Shown: positions 1 to 8,092 of the stretch, piece by piece | How the letters are laid out: each line of letters begins with the position of its first letter | Position numbering within the stretch: position 1 is the stretch's first letter | Source of the DNA: Halorhodospira sp. | Lineage (GTDB): Bacteria > Pseudomonadota > Gammaproteobacteria > Nitrococcales > Halorhodospiraceae | Reading direction: 5' to 3' | DNA: 8,092 nt | Assembly (NCBI GenBank): GCA_007127935.1 | Contig: SKYL01000011.1 | Coordinates: 1 to 8,092 of the forward strand | Notes under the pieces: model-generated | Database searches by the model: none | What the model was told of the DNA's origin: nothing | Seen by the model: only the letters and a program-made list of their open reading frames with translations | Translations under genes and position numbers: made by a program

Positions 1-63
1 AATGGCGTCGAAGTCTTCCAGCTGGGCGCCCGGCTGTTTGAACAGGTTCAAAAGATCTCTCAT
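1..63 (-). CDS. rpoC: RNA polymerase subunit beta' (N-terminal 21 codons only)
   Basis: The 21 in-frame codons running off the left edge begin MRDLLNLFKQ and end LEDFDAI. This matches the start of RpoC in gammaproteobacteria (E. coli begins MKDLLKF and continues to EEFDAI). RpoC is the beta' subunit that carries the catalytic magnesium site and clamp of RNA polymerase; none of those domains lie in the window. The ATG is fixed by this N-terminal match and by its place 90 nt downstream of the rpoB stop, the universal gene order. The Shine-Dalgarno is poor: the nearest purine-rich stretch is GAGCGGG about 8 nt before the ATG. Expression therefore probably depends on read-through from rpoB. The gene is cut by the window edge; there is no sign that it is broken. 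Confidence 0.95.
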   Translation of the reverse strand, partial: MRDLLNLFKQPGAQLEDFDAI

Positions 64-153
64 GTTCGCTACCCGCTCGCGGTGTTGTCTCTATGAGGTG
101 CCGCCGTCGGCGGCGATACCCGGACCGACCACGGTCCGGGCACGGCCCTGTGT
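64..153 (-). promoter_or_regulatory. rpoB-rpoC spacer with two tandem hairpins
   Basis: The 90-nt spacer contains two perfect hairpins back to back. In transcript order, the first has an 8-bp stem (133-140 with 119-126, arm CCCGGACC) and a 6-nt loop. The second has a 6-bp stem (109-114 with 100-105, arm GCCGCC) and a 3-nt loop. Neither is followed by a T-run, so an intrinsic terminator is unlikely, and rpoC must be read through from rpoB. The structures could protect mRNA ends, mark a processing site or pause polymerase. The pairing is seen directly; the role is inferred. Confidence 0.6.
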
Positions 154-4296
<4,143 letters not shown>

Positions 4297-4436
4297 CGGA
4301 ATTCCTCAGCGCTGGACCAGCTTCCCCAATGACACCGCCCCCCCTGTGGGCCGCGGTGCCGGCAACAACGACAGGCCGGCGGCCGTCCGGCCGCCAGCCC
4401 ACCTTCCAAGCCCGACTGTGACGCGACGCCGCCGAC
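4297..4436 (-). promoter_or_regulatory. rplL-rpoB spacer with attenuator-like hairpin
   Basis: This 140-nt spacer occupies the place where E. coli has a partial terminator and RNase III site that lower rpoBC transcription relative to the ribosomal genes. Here a perfect 7-bp hairpin (4389-4395 with 4378-4384, arm GGCGGCC, loop GGAC) lies about 42 nt after the rplL stop. The following transcript, GCCUGUCGUUGUUGCC from 4376, is only mildly U-rich, so any termination should be weak or partial. Further downstream are a run of seven G and then the rpoB ribosome-binding site, GAGGAA at 4302-4307, spaced 5 nt from the ATG. An attenuator role is inferred from position; the stem itself is certain. Confidence 0.55.
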
Positions 4437-4817
4437 TCACTTGAGCTCGACGCTCGCCCCCGCCTCTTCCAGCTTGGATTTAAGCTCTTCCGCCTCTTCC
4501 TTAGAGGCGCCTTCCTTAACGGGCGACGGTGCACCCTCCACCAACTCCTTGGCCTCCTTGAGGCCCAACCCGGTGGCCGCACGCACGGCCTTGATGACAC
4601 CGACCTTGTTCTCGCCGAAGGAGGAGAGAATCACGTCGAACTCGGTCTGCTCAGCCGCCGCCGCGGCCTCGCCGCCACCGGCCGCCGCGGGAGCGGCAGC
4701 CACGGCCGCCGCCGCAGTGACGCCGAACTTCTCTTCCATGGCCTCGATCAACTCCACCACCTCCATGACGCTCATCCCGGCGATGGTCTCGAGGATGTCT
4801 TCTTTGCTCGCTGCCAT
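4437..4817 (-). CDS. rplL: 50S ribosomal protein bL12 (L7/L12)
   Basis: This 126-residue protein is the ribosomal stalk protein that, as dimers held on L10, recruits and stimulates translation GTPases such as EF-Tu and EF-G. The N-terminal dimerisation domain (about 1-34) contains [19 protein letters not shown], nearly identical to E. coli. An alanine- and glycine-rich flexible hinge follows at about 35-56. The C-terminal factor-binding domain (about 58-126) has the hallmark TEFDVIL and [19 protein letters not shown] motifs and ends ELK. It is slightly longer than the E. coli protein (121) because of an expanded hinge. The ATG has an AGGAG Shine-Dalgarno at 4827-4831, 9 nt upstream. It follows rplJ by 76 nt, the usual pair order, and is probably co-transcribed with it. 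Confidence 0.98.
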   Translation of the reverse strand: MAASKEDILETIAGMSVMEVVELIEAMEEKFGVTAAAAVAAAPAAAGGGEAAAAAEQTEFDVILSSFGENKVGVIKAVRAATGLGLKEAKELVEGAPSPVKEGASKEEAEELKSKLEEAGASVELK

Positions 4818-4893
4818 TGATGCAATCTCCTGTTTTATTCAGTAAGCGACAGGGTTCCGTGCAACTCCTGGAACCCGGCAGGTTGTGGCTTGT
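4818..4893 (-). promoter_or_regulatory. rplJ-rplL spacer hairpin and rplL ribosome-binding site
   Basis: The 76-nt spacer holds a perfect 7-bp hairpin (4870-4876 with 4852-4858, arm GGGTTCC) with an 11-nt loop. The loop contains an AGGAG sequence that is not followed by a usable start codon. The real rplL Shine-Dalgarno, AGGAG at 4827-4831, lies downstream in an A/T-rich unstructured stretch. The arrangement could insulate rplL initiation from rplJ translation, which would suit the four-to-one or higher L12:L10 ratio, but that is inference. Confidence 0.5.
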
Positions 4894-5424
4894 TCAGGCC
4901 GCGGCCTGCTTGGCGTCCCGCACGGCCGCCACGGTACGCACCAGCTTGCCCGGCACCTCGTTGAGGGTCGTGGCCAGCTTCTGTACCGGCGCCCGCATGG
5001 TGGCCATCAGCAGGGAAAGCGCCTCGTCCCGGGTCGGCAGGCTGGCCAGCCGCTCCAGGTACTCCGCGGAGTGCAACTGCCCGCCGACAGCGACATTGCG
5101 AGTCGCCAAGCGGTCATGCTCCTTGGAGAAATCGCGCACCAGACGCGCCGCGGCACCCGGGTCCTCCTGTGAGAACGCCAGCAGCAACGGCCCCCCGAAC
5201 GCCTCGGTCATGCACTCGAACTCAGTGCCGGCCACCGCACGCCGGGCCAGAGTGTTCTTGACCACCTTCAGATAGACGCCCTGCTCCCGCGCCTTGGCGC
5301 GCAGTTCGTCCATCTCGCCGGCGGTCAACCCCCGGTACTCGGCGGCGACGGCGGCGTAGGCGCTTTGGGCGACCTCGGCCACCTCCTGCACCATCGCCTT
5401 TTTTTGCTCCAGACTCAGACCCAT
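4894..5424 (-). CDS. rplJ: 50S ribosomal protein uL10
   Basis: This 176-residue protein is L10, which anchors the L12 dimers to 23S rRNA next to L11 and, with L12, represses its own mRNA in gammaproteobacteria. The N-terminal globular domain begins MGLSLEQKKAMVQEV and contains EYRGLTAGEMDELR and VYLKVVKNTLARRA, the conserved rRNA-binding core. A C-terminal helical stretch (about 135-176) matches the L12-docking arm. It is about ten residues longer than E. coli L10 (165), the difference being near the alanine-rich C-terminus. The ATG has an AGGAG site at 5432-5436, 7 nt upstream. A long structured leader precedes it and rplL follows 76 nt downstream, so autoregulation of the pair is likely. 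Confidence 0.98.
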   Translation of the reverse strand: MGLSLEQKKAMVQEVAEVAQSAYAAVAAEYRGLTAGEMDELRAKAREQGVYLKVVKNTLARRAVAGTEFECMTEAFGGPLLLAFSQEDPGAAARLVRDFSKEHDRLATRNVAVGGQLHSAEYLERLASLPTRDEALSLLMATMRAPVQKLATTLNEVPGKLVRTVAAVRDAKQAAA

Positions 5425-5486
5425 CGTCCGTCTCCTGGAAGGTTAGTCTCCACGGAAGTCAGCCTCCCGGGAACCGATGGTGCACG

Positions 5487-5518
5487 CCCCTCCGGGCGTG
5501 CCGTACGACCCCTCCGGG
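5487..5518. repeat. 10-bp direct repeat in the rplJ leader
   Basis: The 10-mer CCCCTCCGGG (plus strand) occurs at 5487-5496 and again at 5509-5518, so the transcript carries two CCCGGAGGGG copies 22 nt apart. The copy at 5487-5496 forms the centre of the 8-bp hairpin 5482-5501; the other copy is unpaired in that fold. CCCGGAGGGG contains GGAGG-like sequence, so both copies resemble Shine-Dalgarno motifs, but neither has a suitable start codon close by. Confidence 0.6.
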
Positions 5519-5558
5519 CCGGCCATACGGTGGCGATGTACAGGTCCCTCACGATGCC

Positions 5559-5638
5559 ACCGTCTACGCAGGCGGGCGGTCCGGCCCTTTAAGCGGCCAC
5601 CCCGGAAGGGGCCGGCCGCACCGGCGGTCTTCGACGGC
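5559..5638 (-). promoter_or_regulatory. L10 autoregulatory leader RNA (L10(L12)4-binding type)
   Basis: The transcript carries AGACCGCCGGUGC on the 5' side and GCCUGCGUAGACGGUG on the 3' side. These resemble the conserved flanks of the gammaproteobacterial L10 leader as I remember it. The outer helix pairs GCCGUC (5633-5638) with GACGGU (5559-5564). The inner arm is a strong hairpin, a 6-bp GCGGCC stem (5614-5619 with 5593-5598) plus four C-G pairs and a UUCC loop (5600-5611). The purine-rich asymmetric loop between the helices (GAAGACC side) fits a kink-turn. In this family the L10-L12 complex binds the leader and blocks rplJ translation. Position and motif agree; a covariance-model search was not possible. 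Confidence 0.7.
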
Positions 5639-5657
5639 TGCCGCTTCAATGACAGCC

Positions 5658-5681
5658 CCGGCCGGGCTCCTTCCCGGCCGG
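5658..5681 (-). other. Perfect 9-bp hairpin just after rplA
   Basis: The arms CCGGCCGGG (5673-5681) and CCCGGCCGG (5658-5666) pair perfectly around a 6-nt AAGGAG loop. The stem begins only 10 nt after the rplA stop codon. No T-run follows; the next bases are GGCTGTCATTG. It could terminate some L11-operon transcripts with help from Rho or NusA, stabilise the 3' end after processing, or separate the L11-L1 and L10-L12 regulons. Confidence 0.6.
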
Positions 5682-5691
5682 TTACTACGAA

Positions 5692-6387
5692 CTATGCCTC
5701 CAAGCTGGCCCGGTCCACTTGAACGCCGGCACCCATGGTAGACGAGATCGCCACCTTCTTGACATACGTCCCCTTGGACGTACTGGGCTTGAGTTTGTTC
5801 AAGTCGGCCAGCAACGCCTGGAGGTTTTCGCGCAACGCGTCGACCTCAAAGTCGGCCTTGCCGATGGTGGTGTGAATCACGCCACCGCGATCCGTGCGGT
5901 AGCGCACTTGGCCGGCCTTGGCGTTGCGCACCGCGGTGCCGACGTCGGCGGCCACGGTGCCGGTCTTCGGGTTCGGCATCAGCCCTCGCGGGCCGAGCAG
6001 CGGTCCCAACCGCCCCACCACGCCCATGGCGTCCGGGGAGGCGATCACGACATCAAAATTGAGATCTCCACCCTGAATCTGCTGGGCTAAATCGTCCATG
6101 CCCACCGCCTCGGCGCCCTCGGCGTGCGCGGCGTCGGCATTCGCTCCCTGGGTGAAGACCGCGACACGCACCGACTTCCCGGTGCCCCGGGGCAACACCG
6201 TGGCGCCACGGACGATCTGGTCCGACTTCCGGGGGTCGACCCCCAGGTTCACGGCCACATCGATACTCTCGACGAACTTGGCCGTTGCCAGATCCTTCAC
6301 CAGGGTCAGCGCCTCATCGACGGGATAGGCATGGGTCCGGTTCACCCGCTCGCGGATCACCCGCTGCCGCTTGGTCAGCTTCGCCAT
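5692..6387 (-). CDS. rplA: 50S ribosomal protein uL1
   Basis: This 231-residue protein is L1, which forms the L1 stalk on 23S rRNA, contacts E-site tRNA during translocation, and in E. coli represses translation of the rplK-rplA mRNA. It begins [15 protein letters not shown] and contains the domain I signature [19 protein letters not shown]. The domain II motifs [19 protein letters not shown] and the C-terminal [21 protein letters not shown] complete the fold. The length is close to E. coli L1 (234). The ATG lies only 3 nt after the rplK stop; its GGAGGGGG ribosome-binding stretch (6396-6403) is inside the last codons of rplK, which indicates translational coupling. A strong hairpin follows its stop codon. 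Confidence 0.99.
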   Translation of the reverse strand: MAKLTKRQRVIRERVNRTHAYPVDEALTLVKDLATAKFVESIDVAVNLGVDPRKSDQIVRGATVLPRGTGKSVRVAVFTQGANADAAHAEGAEAVGMDDLAQQIQGGDLNFDVVIASPDAMGVVGRLGPLLGPRGLMPNPKTGTVAADVGTAVRNAKAGQVRYRTDRGGVIHTTIGKADFEVDALRENLQALLADLNKLKPSTSKGTYVKKVAISSTMGAGVQVDRASLEA

Positions 6388-6390
6388 GGC

Positions 6391-6822
6391 TTACACCCCC
6401 TCCACGTCGAGGCCCATGCTACGGGCGGTACCGGCAATGGTGCGGACGGCCGCGTCCATATCGGCGGCGTTGAGGTCGGGCCACTTGGTCTTGGCCACCT
6501 CTTCCAACTGCTCCCGGCCGACCTTCCCGACCTTCTGGGTGTTGGGCGTTCCGGACCCCCCCTTGATGCCCGCCGCCTTCATCAACAACACCGCCGCCGG
6601 CGGCGTCTTGGTGACAAAGGTGAAGCTGCGATCGGAGTAGGCGGTGATCACCACCGGAATGGGCAGCCCCGGCTCAATCCCCTGGGTGGCGGCGTTGAAC
6701 GCCTTGCAGAACTCCATGATGTTCAGGCCGTGCTGGCCCAGCGCCGGCCCCACGGGCGGGCTCGGATTCGCCTGACCCGCTCCCACCTGGAGCTTGATGT
6801 ACGCCTGGATCTTCTTTGCCAT
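6391..6822 (-). CDS. rplK: 50S ribosomal protein uL11
   Basis: This 143-residue protein is L11, which binds the GTPase-associated region of 23S rRNA with L10, helps factor-dependent GTP hydrolysis, and in many bacteria is needed for RelA activation. The N-terminal domain has the proline-rich [20 protein letters not shown] segment, the region that contacts thiostrepton-class antibiotics in this family. [17 protein letters not shown] and the C-terminal RNA-binding domain ending [13 protein letters not shown] follow. Length and sequence are close to E. coli L11 (142). The ATG is preceded by AGGAG at 6833-6837 with a 10-nt spacer. It overlaps no neighbour, precedes rplA by 3 nt, and is likely repressed post-transcriptionally by L1 through the leader upstream. 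Confidence 0.99.
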   Translation of the reverse strand: MAKKIQAYIKLQVGAGQANPSPPVGPALGQHGLNIMEFCKAFNAATQGIEPGLPIPVVITAYSDRSFTFVTKTPPAAVLLMKAAGIKGGSGTPNTQKVGKVGREQLEEVAKTKWPDLNAADMDAAVRTIAGTARSMGLDVEGV

Positions 6823-6942
6823 GGTCTTCGTGCTCCTGTCGCGGGTCCAAACGCCGTGAAGCTCCCCGCTTGGCCGGGGCGGACGCCCCGGATCGATAAA
6901 ATCGTCTGCCGGGGCACCGGACCCCGCTCAACCGGCCTGCGA
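6823..6942 (-). promoter_or_regulatory. nusG-rplK spacer / rplK leader with alternative hairpins
   Basis: This is the expected place for a promoter and the L1 feedback site of the rplK-rplA mRNA. One segment, CCGGGGC in the transcript (6885-6891), can pair perfectly with either of two GCCCCGG copies. The upstream copy (6909-6915) gives a 7-bp stem enclosing a small CGAT/ATCG hairpin. The downstream copy (6874-6880) gives a compact 7-bp hairpin with loop GUCC. Nearer the gene, GCGGG (6865-6869) can pair with CCCGC (6841-6845) just before the ribosome-binding site. I cannot assign the L1 contact residues or a clear sigma-70 promoter; TTGAGC at 6926-6931 has no good -10 partner at 17 nt. Confidence 0.5.
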
Positions 6943-7476
6943 TTACGCCTTCTCCACTTGGCCGAACTCCAACTCCACCGGGGTGGAGCGACCAAAGATG
7001 GAGACGCCGACGCGCAGGCGGCTCTTTTCGTAATTGACCTCTTCCACCACGCCGTTGAAGTCAGTGAACGGTCCGTCGATCACGCGGACCACCTCGCCGA
7101 CCTCAAACAACACCTTCGGCCTCGGCTTCTCGGCGCCCTCCTTCACCCGGTTGAGAATCGCTTCCGCCTCCCGGTCCGAGATCGGGGCTGGCCGGTCGGA
7201 GCGGCCGCCGATAAAACCCATGACCCGCGGCACTTCTTTGACCAAGTGCCAAGTGTCATCATCCAGCTCCATCTGAACCAGCACGTAGCCGGGGAAGAAC
7301 TTGCGCTCGCTCTTGCGCTTCTGCCCCTCGCGCATCTCCACCACTTCTTCGGTGGGGACGAGGATCTCTCCAAACTTCTCTTCCATCCCGGCACGCTTGA
7401 TGCGCTCCGCCAGGGAGCGCATGACCTGCTTCTCAAAACCGGAATAGGCGTGGATCACGTACCAGCGCTTCGCCAT
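6943..7476 (-). CDS. nusG: Transcription termination/antitermination factor NusG
   Basis: This 177-residue elongation factor binds the clamp and the upstream DNA fork of RNA polymerase, and links it to Rho or to the leading ribosome. The NGN domain (about 4-115) starts [16 protein letters not shown] and includes [16 protein letters not shown] and [10 protein letters not shown]. The KOW domain (about 125-177) has [20 protein letters not shown] and ends [13 protein letters not shown]161 corresponds to E. coli F165, the residue that contacts NusE/S10 and Rho. Length agrees with E. coli NusG (181), lacking only a few N-terminal residues. The ATG lies 3 nt after the secE stop, and its GGAGG site (7484-7488) is in the final secE codons, so the two are coupled. 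Confidence 0.99.
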   Translation of the reverse strand: MAKRWYVIHAYSGFEKQVMRSLAERIKRAGMEEKFGEILVPTEEVVEMREGQKRKSERKFFPGYVLVQMELDDDTWHLVKEVPRVMGFIGGRSDRPAPISDREAEAILNRVKEGAEKPRPKVLFEVGEVVRVIDGPFTDFNGVVEEVNYEKSRLRVGVSIFGRSTPVELEFGQVEKA

Positions 7477-7479
7477 GGA

Positions 7480-7857
7480 TCACCCTCCCCGGCCGGTGAG
7501 CAGGCCGACTAACCACAGCAGCAACACGTCCATGAACCACAGGAAGATGGCCACCAGGATCACCATGGCCACCACGATCAACGTGGTCTGCATGGTCTCG
7601 GAACGAGTGGGCCAGATCACCCGTCGGACCTCCTGCTTGGAGGCCTGGGCGAACGCCCATACCGCCCTTCCCCGGGCGGTACTCAGCGCCACCGCCCCGG
7701 CGGCGCCAGCCACCGCGAGCAGCCCGCCCACCCGGTAGAGCAAGGGCTCGTCACTGTAAAAGTAGAACCCGGCCAACCCCAACACCACCAAGCCGGCGAC
7801 CAACAGCCACTTGGCGCTGTCGAGGGAGGTGCCTTCTGTCTCAGCGCTGGACTTCAT
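7480..7857 (-). CDS. secE: Preprotein translocase subunit SecE
   Basis: This 125-residue membrane protein is the SecE subunit that clamps the two halves of the SecY channel in the inner membrane. Three hydrophobic segments are visible, at about residues 16-34, 39-59 and 91-119, as in E. coli SecE (127 residues). The cytoplasmic amphipathic part carries the family signature SKQEVRRVIWPTRSET at about 73-88. The start chosen is the ATG at 7857, giving MKSSAETEGTS. That length and N-terminus fit the family, and AAAGGGG lies just upstream, though only 3-5 nt away. A GTG at 7896 would add 13 residues, but it lies inside a hairpin stem and has no good ribosome-binding site. nusG begins 3 nt after the stop. 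Confidence 0.96.
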   Translation of the reverse strand: MKSSAETEGTSLDSAKWLLVAGLVVLGLAGFYFYSDEPLLYRVGGLLAVAGAAGAVALSTARGRAVWAFAQASKQEVRRVIWPTRSETMQTTLIVVAMVILVAIFLWFMDVLLLWLVGLLTGRGG

Positions 7858-7880
7858 GAACCCCTTTACCGAAACGGCCC

Positions 7881-7897
7881 GGCGGCCATGGGCCACC
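7881..7897 (-). other. Hairpin between tRNA-Trp and secE
   Basis: GGTGGCC (7891-7897) pairs with GGCCGCC (7881-7887) around a CAT triloop, a 7-bp stem with one G-U pair. It begins 18 nt after the tRNA 3' end and ends 23 nt before the secE ATG. It could form the boundary left after tRNA processing and would bury the alternative GTG start at 7896. Confidence 0.5.
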
Positions 7898-7915
7898 GGA
7901 CCGCCAGGGAAGCGT

Positions 7916-7991
7916 TGGCAGGCCAGGAGGGACTCGAACCCCCAACCTGCGGTTTTGGAGACCGCTGCTCTACCAATTGAGCTACTGGCCT
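7916..7991 (-). tRNA. tRNA-Trp (anticodon CCA)
   Basis: A complete 76-nt tRNA folds on the minus strand. The acceptor stem AGGCCAG pairs with CTGGCCT, followed by discriminator G and an encoded CCA end (7916-7918). The D arm includes AGCTCAATTGGTAGAGC. The anticodon stem GCGGT/ACCGC encloses loop CTCCAAA, whose CCA anticodon (7956-7958) reads UGG (tryptophan). The T arm contains the universal GGTTCGAGTCC. A tRNA-Trp gene directly upstream of secE-nusG is a common arrangement in gammaproteobacteria, often after tuf. It is probably cut from a longer secE transcript by RNase P and RNase E or similar. No intron or base mismatch is seen in the acceptor stem. Confidence 0.98.
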
Positions 7992-8092
7992 ATTTTGAAT
8001 CAGTTGAAAGATTCGAGATTCTAAGTGCAAGTCACAAGCATGGCTGGCTGGCAGCCAACCGCCGGAGCATATGGCACCCCTTGCCCCTTGCC
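7992..8092 (-). promoter_or_regulatory. Region upstream of tRNA-Trp, weak promoter candidate
   Basis: The first half (7992-8040) is clearly richer in A and T than the rest of the window. It holds TAGAAT at 8018-8023 (minus strand, five of six matches to the -10 consensus), with no good -35 at 16-18 nt. TTGTGA (8032-8037) is present but only 8 nt from it. A GAATC/GATTC inverted repeat (8010-8014 with 7997-8001) and a hairpin GGTTGGC/GCCAGCC (8054-8060 with 8042-8048) flank it. No tuf C-terminal coding sequence is visible in any minus frame. The stretch could be a promoter or just the spacer of a longer tRNA/tuf operon. Confidence 0.3.
8077..8092. repeat. Short tandem repeat CCCCTTG at the window edge
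   Basis: Two complete CCCCTTG units (8077-8083, 8084-8090) are followed by CC at the edge. The array may continue outside the window, so its true length is unknown. Confidence 0.5.

Larger units (their letters stand above)
5425..5691 (-). promoter_or_regulatory. rplJ leader region (267 nt, highly structured)
   Basis: The largest gap in the window separates the rplA stop from the rplJ start. In transcript order it holds a 9-bp perfect hairpin just after rplA (5658-5681), an L10-leader-like element (5559-5638), an 8-bp stem that competes with that element (5556-5563 with 5527-5534), an 8-bp hairpin (5494-5501 with 5482-5489, arm GCACGCCC) and the rplJ Shine-Dalgarno (5432-5436). I see no open frame that looks like a gene and no convincing sigma-70 promoter. 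By analogy with E. coli a promoter serving rplJ could lie here or inside rplA, but none is evident. Confidence 0.7.

Noticed and set aside
4441..4845. Plus-strand open frame opposite rplL
   Set aside because: Its Ser- and Ala-rich composition mirrors the rplL hinge; no independent support.
5443..5722. Small open frames on either strand in the rplJ leader (68 and 81 codons)
   Set aside because: They overlap the structured leader, lack a ribosome-binding site and show no recognisable protein; chance frames in GC-rich DNA.
6874..6891. Intrinsic terminator after nusG
   Set aside because: The 7-bp hairpin is strong but is followed by CCAAGCGGGG, with no T-run.
6124..7512. Plus-strand open frame of 462 codons opposite nusG, rplK and rplA
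   Set aside because: It is codon-aligned with three confidently identified minus-strand genes and resembles no family; a codon-bias shadow.
7858..7896. Extended SecE start at GTG 7896
   Set aside because: The extra 13 residues are not family-like and the GTG is inside a hairpin stem; the ATG at 7857 gives the normal length.

Overview
The window holds one continuous minus-strand block, read from right to left: tRNA-Trp, secE, nusG, rplK, rplA, rplJ, rplL, rpoB, and the first 21 codons of rpoC, which runs off the left edge. This is the classic bacterial secE-nusG / L11-L1 / L10-L12 / beta-beta' cluster. Every gene is identified by near end-to-end similarity to well-known E. coli and Pseudomonas proteins as I remember them. 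No gene on the plus strand is supported.

The proteins are of proteobacterial, specifically gammaproteobacterial, type. RpoB carries both proteobacterial lineage insertions, and the second has the longer Pseudomonas-like form rather than the shorter enteric one. The DNA is very GC-rich with strong GC bias at third codon positions, and rpoB uses essentially no TTA, CTA or TCA codons. A GC-rich gammaproteobacterium such as a member of the Ectothiorhodospiraceae fits, but that family name is a guess.

Right end (7992-8092): a comparatively AT-rich stretch upstream of tRNA-Trp with a TAGAAT box and a small tandem repeat at the very edge. No tuf coding sequence is visible, although tuf often lies upstream. 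Positions 6391-7991: tRNA-Trp, then secE and nusG separated by 3 nt, a 119-nt leader, then rplK and rplA separated by 3 nt. Positions 4437-5691: a 267-nt leader with a recognisable L10-type autoregulatory RNA, then rplJ, a hairpin spacer and rplL. Positions 1-4436: a 140-nt spacer with a GC hairpin, rpoB, a 90-nt spacer with two tandem hairpins, and the rpoC start. No gap exceeds 300 nt.

Together the genes supply Trp-tRNA, the SecE subunit of the translocon, the NusG elongation factor, the L11/L1 and L10/L12 ribosomal stalk proteins, and the two large RNA polymerase subunits. The intergenic RNAs are the likely points of control. Most contain perfect GC-rich hairpins without a following T-run, so they look like processing, attenuation or translational control elements rather than strong intrinsic terminators. 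The most distinctive points are a 24-residue insertion in the RpoB lobe and two leaders in which one RNA segment can pair with either of two partners. I see no mobile element, CRISPR array or new multi-gene system here.
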